The notes under the pieces were generated by a model. That model searched no databases, was not told the DNA's origin, and saw nothing but the letters and a program-made list of their open reading frames with translations. Position numbers and translations under genes: made by a program. DNA of 9,193 nt from Bacteroidota bacterium (GTDB lineage: Bacteria > Bacteroidota > Bacteroidia > Bacteroidales > B18-G4), in contig QMPN01000110.1 in assembly GCA_003648575.1 (NCBI GenBank), positions 1-9,193 on the forward strand. The letters run 5' to 3'. Positions 1-6,200 of this stretch are shown piece by piece; the first letter of the stretch is position 1; each line of letters starts with the position of its first letter.

Positions 1-108
1 GTTCAGGAGATGCTGGGCCATGAATCTATAATTACAACGGAAATATATACCCACCTCGACAGGGAATACTTAAAAAGTACGATTCAACTTTATCACCCAA
101 GGGCGTGA
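1..108 (+). CDS. xerD: Tyrosine recombinase XerD, C-terminal fragment (5' end outside window)
   Basis: This is the last 35 codons of an integrase/recombinase, open at the left edge and ending in TGA at 106-108. The translation contains [14 protein letters not shown]: the His of the LGH motif (fragment residue 7) and the Tyr (residue 16, bases 46-48) match the C-terminal part of the R-H-R-H/W-Y active site, Tyr being the nucleophile that attaches to DNA. The tail ending HPRA is the form I associate with the housekeeping XerD of Bacteroidota, which works with XerC at dif to resolve chromosome dimers. A phage or transposon integrase cannot be fully excluded because only the tail is visible, but no other mobile-element gene is nearby. 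It converges on the next gene with 10 bases between the stop codons. Confidence 0.85.
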   Translation, partial: VQEMLGHESIITTEIYTHLDREYLKSTIQLYHPRA

Positions 109-118
109 ATGTTTTAAG

Positions 119-586
119 CTAGAATTCTTCAATCTCCCCCTGCTCATTTACAAGGACTCCCCAGTTTACAGCGATCAGATGGCCTTCGTGAAAGAAAAAA
201 TCGATCAGGGCATCATCATAAGAGATACGGCGTTCACCATCATCTTCTTCTTCGGTCTCTGCCACCTCGTATCCACGCTCTTTCATCAGGCCAATCACCT
301 GTAGTTCATTCATTTCAAACACTTTCTTTCCAAAAAGCGAAGACTCTTCTATGTCCGTTTCGAGGCAGGATAAAACAGACTTATCCACGCCTTCGAAGAA
401 GGCTGAGAGGCCAGTTTTCCAGTAATTTAATATAGTGGTGTTGAAGTCGTCGTCGTCCTGGATGGTCTCGATCTCTTCCGGCTCACCAAGCAGCTTAACT
501 ACGTGCTCGGAAGTTTCACCGAATTGAAGTTCCCCAAAACCTTCTTTGGGTTTGATCTCAGGTACCAGTGTTTTCATGTCAGTCAT
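119..586 (-). CDS. Hypothetical small acidic protein, SDR-linked
   Basis: I do not recognise a characterised family for this 155-residue protein. It is very acidic (about 39 Asp/Glu against 12 Lys/Arg), with acidic runs near residues 43-47 and 112-117. It has no signal peptide or membrane segment, so a soluble cytoplasmic protein is likely. Near the N-terminus a pattern FGELQFGETSEHVVKLLGEP (residues 17-36) resembles the 'G-x-FG-x(4)-V-x(2)-LLG-x-P' opening seen in several small bacterial proteins; I treat this as a weak resemblance only. The ATG at 584-586 overlaps the TAA of the upstream dehydrogenase gene by one base (TAATG), which favours this start and suggests translational coupling; a second in-frame ATG lies three codons later (575-577). 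The continuous frame and tight linkage support a real gene. Confidence 0.8.
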   Translation of the reverse strand: MTDMKTLVPEIKPKEGFGELQFGETSEHVVKLLGEPEEIETIQDDDDFNTTILNYWKTGLSAFFEGVDKSVLSCLETDIEESSLFGKKVFEMNELQVIGLMKERGYEVAETEEEDDGERRISYDDALIDFFFHEGHLIAVNWGVLVNEQGEIEEF

Positions 587-1404
587 TATTTAAAAGGTGA
601 ATCTGGCTCTTTGGCCATATGTTTATATACTTGTTTATCTAAAAATTTAGGACAGATCTTGTTGAGCAACACAGTGAGTTTCCCCTGGCTCGTAAGGGTG
701 AGTCTGTCTTTCCTCTTCGAGATGGCTCTGGCAATATGCCTGGCCACTTCTTCAGCACTCATCATCTTGCCTTCATCCCTGGGCGATTCGCCTTGCACCT
801 CCCCTTTCTCGTTCAGGGCGGTATTGCGGATATTCGACGCTGTGAAGCCGGGGCATGCTATCAGCACATGCAATCCTCTTTTCATATTTTCAATGCGCAG
901 AGTCTCAAGGAATCCATGCATGGCAAATTTTGAAGAAGAATAGCCGGTCCGGCCGGGTAAGCCTTTGTACCCTGCAATAGAAGAAACCCCTACGAGGCTC
1001 CCTTTACTTTTCAGCAGGTATGGCAGCGCATATTTTGTACAATACACCGTACCCCAGAAATTGATGTCCATCAATTGCCTGATCACATCAAGCTCGGTAT
1101 CCTCGAAAAGTGCTCGCATGGAGATGCCCGCATTATTGATCAGTATATCAATACTTCCAAAAGTCTCAACGCCTTTTTCGATCAGGCGTTTGCAATCATC
1201 TTCCAACGATACGTCAGTTGATAGTCCGCATACCTCAGCGCCCGCAGCTTTTACATCATCCATGGCCTGCAGCAGCCTTTCTTCATTTCGCGCACCCATT
1301 ACTATTCGCGATCCCATACTGGCAAATTCCATAGCCAATGCCTTCCCGATACCGGAAGAAGCACCTGTGATCACAACAACTTTATCCTTGAAATACTTAT
1401 GCAT
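586..1404 (-). CDS. Short-chain dehydrogenase/reductase (SDR) family oxidoreductase
   Basis: This is a 272-residue classical SDR, the usual length, and presumably an NAD(P)H-dependent oxidoreductase acting on a carbonyl or hydroxyl substrate. All hallmarks are visible: the nucleotide-binding TGASSGIG motif at residues 13-20, Asp64 of the adenine-site region, NNAG at 90-93, structural Asn115, catalytic Ser141/Ser142, and the YSSSK motif giving Tyr155 and Lys159. The Arg at 39, in the GARNEER stretch after the second strand, suggests a preference for NADP(H) (inference). After about residue 190 comes a basic C-terminal region of the type seen in DHRS7-like SDRs; the substrate cannot be deduced. 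There is no signal peptide. It is the first gene of a two-gene - strand unit, its stop codon overlapping the start of the acidic protein gene. It is divergent from the aminotransferase gene. Confidence 0.93.
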   Translation of the reverse strand: MHKYFKDKVVVITGASSGIGKALAMEFASMGSRIVMGARNEERLLQAMDDVKAAGAEVCGLSTDVSLEDDCKRLIEKGVETFGSIDILINNAGISMRALFEDTELDVIRQLMDINFWGTVYCTKYALPYLLKSKGSLVGVSSIAGYKGLPGRTGYSSSKFAMHGFLETLRIENMKRGLHVLIACPGFTASNIRNTALNEKGEVQGESPRDEGKMMSAEEVARHIARAISKRKDRLTLTSQGKLTVLLNKICPKFLDKQVYKHMAKEPDSPFK

Positions 1405-1428
1405 GCCTGCAAGTATAGTATAAATTTA

Positions 1429-1456
1429 ATTATAGCATACATTATTTTATGAACAA
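1429..1456 (-). promoter_or_regulatory. Possible promoter for the SDR gene
   Basis: Read on the - strand, this part of the divergent intergenic region has TTGTTC (1451-1456), 16 bases, then TATAAT (1429-1434), some 25 bases before the SDR start. The same stretch also gives TTTG (1454-1457) followed by TATAATTA, a poor match to the Bacteroidota TAnnTTTG element. A second candidate, TATACTTG at 1410-1417, matches seven of eight consensus positions but would leave almost no leader. The region is AT-rich, so chance matches are likely, and which element is used is uncertain. Confidence 0.25.
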
Positions 1457-1475
1457 AATAACTAACATCTTTCAC

Positions 1476-1483
1476 TACATTTG
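1476..1483 (+). promoter_or_regulatory. Bacteroidota-type -7 promoter element (aminotransferase-aat-guaD operon)
   Basis: TACATTTG matches the Bacteroidota primary-sigma -7 consensus TAnnTTTG at every fixed position and lies 19 bases before the ATG at 1503. No clear TTG/TTTG -33 element is found at the usual distance upstream. Transcription would start near 1488-1490, giving a leader of only about 13-15 bases. The AGGAG at 1485-1489 would then sit at the transcript's 5' end and is probably not a ribosome binding site. Confidence 0.5.
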
Positions 1484-1502
1484 TAGGAGAAAACCACCCT
1501 GA

Positions 1503-2690
1503 ATGTCTGCACTAAGAGAGATATATTTCCGTCACATGGGATTGCCATCCCGCCGGCCAATGGCTATCGAAGTTGATCATGCCGAAGGGATTTATTTCTA
1601 TGACAATAAAGGGAAACGCTATACCGACCTGGTATCCGGAGTGGCTGTGAGCAATGTAGGGCACCGCCATCCAAAGGTGCTGAATGCCATCAACGCTCAG
1701 TTGGAAAAGTATATGCACCTGATGGTATATGGCGAATATATTCAGTCACCTCAGGTTAAACTGGCTGAAAAACTCAGCCAGCAATTACCCGATCGGCTTG
1801 ATGCCGTGTATTTTGTAAATTCAGGCAGCGAGGCCATCGAAGGAGCTCTCAAGCTCGCGAAAAGACATACCGCAAGGAATGAGATCATTGCCTTCAAAAA
1901 TGCCTACCATGGAAGCACAGCAGGTGCCCTGAGTATATTGGGAAATGAAAGCCTTAAGCAAGCTTTCAGGCCTTTGCTACCCGGTGTCCGGCACCTGGAA
2001 TATGGTCGTACTGATACCTTGGAAGCGATAAGCGAGCAAACAGCTAGTGTGGTTGTTGAATGTATACAGGCAGAAGCCGGTATTATATTGCCAGAGGAAG
2101 ATTTTTTACTGAAACTCAGGCAAAGGTGTGACGAAACCGGTGCCCTTCTCATCGTAGATGATATTCAAATGGGCTTCGGGAGGACCGGCAAGCTGTTTAG
2201 CTTCGAACACTATCAAATTGAGCCCGATATCCTGTGCCTGGCAAAAGGGATGGGTGGGGGCATGCCTATCGGTGCCTTTATCAGCTCCAGAGAGATCATG
2301 GATGAGCTCACTTTTGAGCCGGAACTCGGGCATATCACTACTTTTGGCGGGCACCCGGTATCCTGTGCTGCCGCCCTGGCAAACCTTGATGTGATCATAG
2401 ATGAGGATCTCTGCCAGAAGGCAGAAGCACGTGGGGCACAATGTCATAAAATCTTAAATGGGCATCCTGCCATTAAGGAGATTCGACGAAAGGGCTTGAT
2501 GATGGCTATTGAACTACAGGATGCTGAGGCTGCCGACAGGCTGGTAAAGCTTTTTCTTGATGAAGGGCTGGTCACTGACCGCTTCCTGTTCATGCCGAAT
2601 GCATTCAGAATCGCCCCGCCCCTGATCATCACTCCTGAGCAGATAGAAGAAACCAGCTACAGTATCATCAGCTGTCTTGATAAATTATAA
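1503..2690 (+). CDS. Class III PLP-dependent aminotransferase, substrate unassigned
   Basis: This 395-residue protein has the fold-type I, class III aminotransferase layout of the acetylornithine/ornithine/4-aminobutyrate group. Visible are NSGSEA (106-111), which holds the PLP phosphate; Glu186-x-x-Gln189 and Glu191, matching ornithine aminotransferase Glu230/Gln233 and its gating Glu235; Asp219, which pairs with the PLP ring nitrogen; Lys248 in LAKGMGGGMP, the Schiff-base lysine; and Arg369 in FRIAPPL, matching the alpha-carboxylate arginine. It should transfer an amino group from a terminal amine to 2-oxoglutarate (inference). The usual DE(I/V)QTG is DDIQMG here and EPIQGE is ECIQAE, so ArgD or RocD should not be assigned from this window. 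No arginine, proline or lysine pathway gene is adjacent. It heads a + strand operon and its TAA overlaps the aat start (TAATG). It should be cytoplasmic. Confidence 0.92.
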   Translation: MSALREIYFRHMGLPSRRPMAIEVDHAEGIYFYDNKGKRYTDLVSGVAVSNVGHRHPKVLNAINAQLEKYMHLMVYGEYIQSPQVKLAEKLSQQLPDRLDAVYFVNSGSEAIEGALKLAKRHTARNEIIAFKNAYHGSTAGALSILGNESLKQAFRPLLPGVRHLEYGRTDTLEAISEQTASVVVECIQAEAGIILPEEDFLLKLRQRCDETGALLIVDDIQMGFGRTGKLFSFEHYQIEPDILCLAKGMGGGMPIGAFISSREIMDELTFEPELGHITTFGGHPVSCAAALANLDVIIDEDLCQKAEARGAQCHKILNGHPAIKEIRRKGLMMAIELQDAEAADRLVKLFLDEGLVTDRFLFMPNAFRIAPPLIITPEQIEETSYSIISCLDKL

Positions 2691-3376
2691 TGCCGATCTT
2701 CAAGCTAAATAAAGAATTAAGCTTTCCGGATCCATCTTATGCAGAGAAGGAAGGTATCCTGGCAATCGGAGGAGATCTGTCTGTAGAGCGCCTGATACTG
2801 GCCTATGCCAATGGTATATTCCCATGGCCGCAGAAGGATACACCTATACTGTGGTGGTCACCGGATCCGAGAATGGTACTCCTTCCCGATGACTTTAAGG
2901 TAAGCCATAGCCTCAGGCAACTGGTTAAAAGCGGAAAGTACTCCTATACTGTAGACAAAGCCTTCGAAGAAGTGATCCTAAATTGTGCCGCTATCCCACG
3001 CATGGGACAAGACGATACCTGGATCACCGATGAGATGCTGGAGGCCTATGTGAAGCTTCACAGCGAAGGCTTTGCCCACTCAGTTGAGACCTGGCTAAAC
3101 GGAGAGCTGATCGGTGGTCTTTACGGCATTTCCATCGGAAGGGTATTTTTTGGGGAATCCATGTTCTTTAAAGCACGTGATGCATCCAAGTTTGCTCTCT
3201 ACCATCTTGTGAAGCTGCTTAAGCACTGGGAATTCGAGATTATCGATGCACAACAGGACACAAATCACCTGAAAAGCCTGGGGGCAATAAACATCCCCAG
3301 GGATGAGTTTATGGAGAGATTAGAGAAAGCGATCGCTTATCCAACATATAAAGGAAACTGGAACAAATTTTTATAA
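2690..3376 (+). CDS. aat: Leucyl/phenylalanyl-tRNA--protein transferase
   Basis: Aat moves Leu or Phe (also Met) from aminoacyl-tRNA to proteins with N-terminal Lys or Arg, creating N-degrons for ClpS and the ClpAP protease. At 228 residues it is close to E. coli Aat (234) and complete. Family motifs appear in order: FPDP (12-15), GGDLS (27-31), NGIFPWP (41-47), WWSPDPR (55-61), DTWI with Trp111, GFAHSVE (127-133), GGLYG (142-146), FFGESMF (153-159) with Glu156, and IDAQ (185-188) with Asp186 and Gln188. The residues at 111, 156, 186 and 188 fall at the same numbers as the functional residues reported for the E. coli enzyme. The ATG overlaps the aminotransferase stop by one base, consistent with coupled translation; clpS and clpA are not in the window. 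Cytoplasmic. Confidence 0.97.
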   Translation: MPIFKLNKELSFPDPSYAEKEGILAIGGDLSVERLILAYANGIFPWPQKDTPILWWSPDPRMVLLPDDFKVSHSLRQLVKSGKYSYTVDKAFEEVILNCAAIPRMGQDDTWITDEMLEAYVKLHSEGFAHSVETWLNGELIGGLYGISIGRVFFGESMFFKARDASKFALYHLVKLLKHWEFEIIDAQQDTNHLKSLGAINIPRDEFMERLEKAIAYPTYKGNWNKFL

Positions 3377-3379
3377 GAG

Positions 3380-3856
3380 ATGGGAAAATACCATGAAGAA
3401 TACATGAAAATGGCTATCCGCCTTGCCAGGAAAAATGTGCAGGACGGAAAGGGAGGGCCTTTCGGAGCAGTGATCGTAAAAGATGGAGAAGTTGTTGCCA
3501 GTGCCATGAATGAGGTCACCGCTACTGATGATCCCACAGCACACGCTGAGATGGTAGCCATCCGGCAGGCATGTAAAAGCCTGGGATCATACCAGCTTGA
3601 TGGCTGCGACATCTATTCCAGTTGTGAGCCCTGCCCCATGTGCCTGGGAGCCATTTATTGGTCACGTCCTGATCATGTGTATTATGCTGCCACACGTAAA
3701 GATGCAGCAGCATCCGGTTTCGATGATGATGTGATATACCAGGAGATCAGCCTCCCCCCCGACCAGCGCCGCATACCATTTCAAAATAAAATGCGTGATG
3801 AAGCCATAGAAGCATTCAAAGAATGGGATAAAAGTGATTTGAAAATTAATTACTGA
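3380..3856 (+). CDS. guaD: Guanine deaminase, CDA-fold nucleoside deaminase type
   Basis: This 158-residue zinc deaminase of the cytidine deaminase superfamily is predicted to convert guanine to xanthine and ammonia in purine salvage. The zinc site is His55 and Glu57 in HAE, with Cys85 and Cys88 in PCPMC; Glu57 is the proton shuttle. It resembles Bacillus subtilis GuaD along its whole length, including NEVTATDDPTAHAE (44-57), SCEPCPMCLGAIYW (81-94), the SGFDDDVIYQEI stretch (112-123) and the C-terminal Tyr158, which in GuaD reaches into the active site of the domain-swapped partner. Those GuaD-specific traits argue against the tRNA adenosine deaminase TadA. The start lies 3 bases after the aat stop; in-frame ATGs at codons 9 and 11 are less likely because they would trim the first helix. 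Cytoplasmic, probably a dimer. Confidence 0.88.
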   Translation: MGKYHEEYMKMAIRLARKNVQDGKGGPFGAVIVKDGEVVASAMNEVTATDDPTAHAEMVAIRQACKSLGSYQLDGCDIYSSCEPCPMCLGAIYWSRPDHVYYAATRKDAAASGFDDDVIYQEISLPPDQRRIPFQNKMRDEAIEAFKEWDKSDLKINY

Positions 3857-3871
3857 TACCAGATACCAGAT
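3855..3871 (+). repeat. Short tandem repeat, GATACCA unit
   Basis: A 7-base period (GATACCA twice, then GAT) starts inside the guaD stop codon and runs into the gap before ugd. It is only about 2.4 copies long and may simply be a small slippage product. No function is evident. Confidence 0.6.
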
Positions 3872-3881
3872 GCGGGAACTG

Positions 3882-3895
3882 GATAATATATTATC
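3882..3895. promoter_or_regulatory. 14-base perfect palindrome before ugd, possible operator
   Basis: GATAATATATTATC reads identically on both strands with no spacer. It lies between guaD and ugd and its right end overlaps the candidate -7 element at 3892-3899. A dimeric regulator bound here would block transcription of the nucleotide-sugar cassette. The core is only A and T, so a chance palindrome is a real alternative, and no regulator gene is visible nearby. It has no loop and no T-run, so it is not a typical terminator. Confidence 0.35.
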
Positions 3896-3899
3896 TTTA
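3892..3899 (+). promoter_or_regulatory. Candidate -7 promoter element for ugd-uxs-rmlD-pgcA
   Basis: TATCTTTA matches the Bacteroidota consensus TAnnTTTG at all fixed positions except the last. It sits 29 bases before the ugd ATG in the only sizeable gap (72 bases) between + strand genes, where a new transcript would be expected to begin. No TTG-type -33 element is evident at the expected spacing. Read-through from the guaD operon is the alternative. Confidence 0.4.
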
Positions 3900-3928
3900 G
3901 CCCCTCTTAGAAAAACTGAAAAGATCAG

Positions 3929-5242
3929 ATGAAAATAACAATTGTAGGATCAGGATATGTAGGATTGGTAACAGGCACCTGTTTTGCTGAAGTTGGCATA
4001 AATGTTACCTGTGTAGATGTAGATAAAAAGAAGATCGATGGCCTGAATAATGGCATTGTTCCGATCTATGAGCCCGGCCTGGAAGATATGATAAGAAGGA
4101 ATATCGAAAAAGACAGGTTGCATTTTACTACCGACCTGGCTTCAAGCCTCGATGGTTGTGAAGTAATCTTTATTGCCGTGGGCACACCTCCTGATGAAGA
4201 TGGAAGCGCCGATCTGAAATATGTGCTTGAAGTAGCCCGTGAAGCAGGAAAAAATATCGACGATTATATACTCGTGGTGACCAAGAGTACCGTTCCTGTT
4301 GGTACTGGTGAGAAAGTCAGAAGCGCCCTTAGTGAAGAACTGAAGAAAAGAAATGCGAGCATCTCTTTTGATGTGGCCTCAAACCCCGAATTTCTGAAGG
4401 AAGGCGCTGCCATACAGGATTTCCTTAAGCCGGACAGGATCGTGATAGGAACAGAATCAGAAAGGGCCGTAGGGATAATGAGGAAGCTATATAAGCCATT
4501 CACGCTAAATGGTCACCCCCTGATCTTCATGGACATCCCTTCCGCTGAGATGACCAAATATGCTGCCAATGCCATGCTGGCAACACGTATAAGCTTCATG
4601 AACGAAGTGGCCAACCTCTGCGAGATCATGGGAGCCAACATCGACATGGTAAGAAAAGGTATTGGTAGTGACACGAGGATCGGAAGTAAATTCATCTATC
4701 CGGGTACCGGATATGGTGGTTCTTGTTTTCCAAAAGATGTAAAAGCGCTTATAAAAACAGCCACCGACAACCATTTCGAAATGGAACTGCTACAGGCTGT
4801 TGAGGGCGTAAATAACAGGCAGAAAGAAGTCCTGTTCAAAAAGGCCCATGAATATTTCAAGGGAGAGCTGAAAGGCAAAAAAATAGCCATCTGGGGATTG
4901 TCCTTTAAGCCGCAAACAGATGATATGCGCGAAGCACCTTCCCGTGTACTGATCGATATGTTTCTTAATGCAGGATGTACAGTCTCAGCATATGACCCCG
5001 TAGCTTTAGAGGAAGCCGGAAGATTGCTTGGTAATAGCATCGAGCTGGCTGAAGGGCAGTATGATGTACTGCCGGATGCCGATTGCCTGCTACTGGTTAC
5101 TGAATGGAAAGAATTCAGGGTCCCGGACCTGAACAGGATGAAAACACTGATGAAAATTCCGGTAATCTTCGACGGTCGTAACATCTATGACCGGGAAGAG
5201 ATGAATGCTAATGGGTTCGACTATTTTGCCATTGGCAAATAA
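3929..5242 (+). CDS. ugd: UDP-glucose 6-dehydrogenase
   Basis: Ugd oxidises UDP-glucose to UDP-glucuronate with two NAD+. The 437-residue length is typical of the bacterial enzyme. The N-terminal Rossmann domain starts at once with GSGYVG (7-12) and ends its second strand at Asp30; VGTPPDEDG (84-92), KSTVPVGT (119-126) and SNPEFLKEG (151-159) follow. The catalytic Cys266 lies in GYGGSCFPKD (261-270) with Asp270, and Lys210 and Asn214 lie in TKYAANAML (209-217). The C-terminal UDP-binding domain has GLSFKPQTDDMRE (323-335). The start is unambiguous because the first strand begins at residue 2. The next gene, 9 bases downstream, uses its product. Sequence alone does not separate it from a UDP-ManNAc dehydrogenase with absolute certainty, but adjacency to a UDP-glucuronate decarboxylase supports UDP-glucose. 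Cytoplasmic. Confidence 0.96.
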   Translation: MKITIVGSGYVGLVTGTCFAEVGINVTCVDVDKKKIDGLNNGIVPIYEPGLEDMIRRNIEKDRLHFTTDLASSLDGCEVIFIAVGTPPDEDGSADLKYVLEVAREAGKNIDDYILVVTKSTVPVGTGEKVRSALSEELKKRNASISFDVASNPEFLKEGAAIQDFLKPDRIVIGTESERAVGIMRKLYKPFTLNGHPLIFMDIPSAEMTKYAANAMLATRISFMNEVANLCEIMGANIDMVRKGIGSDTRIGSKFIYPGTGYGGSCFPKDVKALIKTATDNHFEMELLQAVEGVNNRQKEVLFKKAHEYFKGELKGKKIAIWGLSFKPQTDDMREAPSRVLIDMFLNAGCTVSAYDPVALEEAGRLLGNSIELAEGQYDVLPDADCLLLVTEWKEFRVPDLNRMKTLMKIPVIFDGRNIYDREEMNANGFDYFAIGK

Positions 5243-5251
5243 ACCATTGTT

Positions 5252-6199
5252 ATGAAGAAAAAAAAGATATTGGTTACCGGTGGAGCCGGATTCCTGGGAT
5301 CACACCTTTGTGGTCGCCTGCTGAAAGATGGTCATGAGGTCATTTGTCTCGACAACTACTTTACAGGAAGTAAACAGAATATCCTGCACCTGATCGACAA
5401 TCCTTTTTTCGAGGTGATAAGGCATGATATCACCATGCCTTTTTTCATCGAAGTGGATGAGATCTACAACCTGGCCTGCCCGGCCTCCCCTATCCACTAT
5501 CAGCATAACCCCATAAAAACTATCAAAACATCTGTTTCCGGGAGCATTAACATGCTTGGACTGGCAAAACGCATCGGAGCTAAGATATTACAGGCATCCA
5601 CCAGTGAAGTCTATGGAGATCCTGAAGTACATCCTCAAACGGAGGATTACTGGGGCAATGTGAACCCGATAGGATCCAGAGCATGCTACGATGAGGGAAA
5701 GCGCTGCGCGGAGGCTTTATTTGTGAATTATAAGAAACAAAACCAGGTAAGGATCAAAATAGCTCGCATCTTTAACACCTACGGGCCGCGGATGGATCCG
5801 CAGGATGGACGCGTGGTAAGCAACTTTATCATGCAATCCCTGAATGGGGATGACATCACCATTTACGGCACGGGAGAGCAAAGCAGAAGCTTCTGTTACG
5901 TAGATGATATGATCGAAGGACTCATCCGGCTGATGAATACCGATGACAGCTTCAGCGGTCCGGTAAACCTCGGAAACCCTGTAGAAATGAGTATGCTCGA
6001 TCTTGCAAGTCTGGTGAACGATCTTACCGGCTCCGACTCTGGCATTATCCACCACGAGCTTCCGGAAGATGACCCCATGCAACGACAACCCGATATCAGT
6101 CTGGCAAAAAAAGAATTACAGTGGAGTCCGCTTACACCGTTAAGGGAAGGCCTTGAAAAGACCATAGAATACTTTCGTCAAATAGAAACAGATGCCTGA
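5252..6199 (+). CDS. uxs: UDP-glucuronate decarboxylase (UDP-xylose synthase)
   Basis: Uxs oxidises UDP-glucuronate at C4, decarboxylates it, and re-reduces the UDP-4-keto-pentose to UDP-xylose using tightly held NAD+. The 315-residue protein is an extended SDR with GGAGFLGSH (10-18), Asp34 closing the second strand, STSEVYG (116-122) with Glu119, and Tyr146/Lys150 as the YxxxK pair. Motifs that separate Uxs from GalE and RmlB relatives are [18 protein letters not shown] (73-90), [11 protein letters not shown] (141-151), [19 protein letters not shown] (174-192) and RQPDIS (278-283). It lacks the N-terminal membrane anchor of animal Uxs1 and should be cytosolic. It lies 9 bases after ugd and its end meets the rmlD-like gene, so co-transcription is very likely. 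Release of the 4-keto intermediate, as described for some relatives, cannot be judged here. Confidence 0.95.
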   Translation: MKKKKILVTGGAGFLGSHLCGRLLKDGHEVICLDNYFTGSKQNILHLIDNPFFEVIRHDITMPFFIEVDEIYNLACPASPIHYQHNPIKTIKTSVSGSINMLGLAKRIGAKILQASTSEVYGDPEVHPQTEDYWGNVNPIGSRACYDEGKRCAEALFVNYKKQNQVRIKIARIFNTYGPRMDPQDGRVVSNFIMQSLNGDDITIYGTGEQSRSFCYVDDMIEGLIRLMNTDDSFSGPVNLGNPVEMSMLDLASLVNDLTGSDSGIIHHELPEDDPMQRQPDISLAKKELQWSPLTPLREGLEKTIEYFRQIETDA

Positions 6200-6200
6200 T

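Noticed and set aside
1..108. Mobile element or integron integrase at the left edge
   Set aside because: The visible tail fits housekeeping XerD, and no attachment site, cassette, transposase or phage gene follows.
503..943. Open frame of 146 codons on the + strand across the SDR gene and the end of the acidic-protein gene
   Set aside because: It lies antisense to genes with clear family motifs or coupling, its protein resembles nothing known, and such frames are common opposite real genes.
965..1423. Open frame of 152 codons on the + strand opposite the SDR N-terminal half
   Set aside because: Antisense to the Rossmann-fold coding region; its Ser/Ala-rich composition is typical of a mirrored reading of a real gene.
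1485..1489. AGGAG as ribosome binding site of the aminotransferase gene
   Set aside because: It ends 13 bases before the ATG and would fall at the predicted transcript 5' end; Bacteroidota initiation generally does not rely on such sites.
4696..5184. Open frame of 162 codons on the - strand inside ugd
   Set aside because: Fully antisense to a complete ugd with intact motifs; the Ser-rich product has no recognisable domain.
5717..6088. Open frame of 123 codons on the - strand inside uxs
   Set aside because: Antisense to uxs throughout, with no family resemblance.
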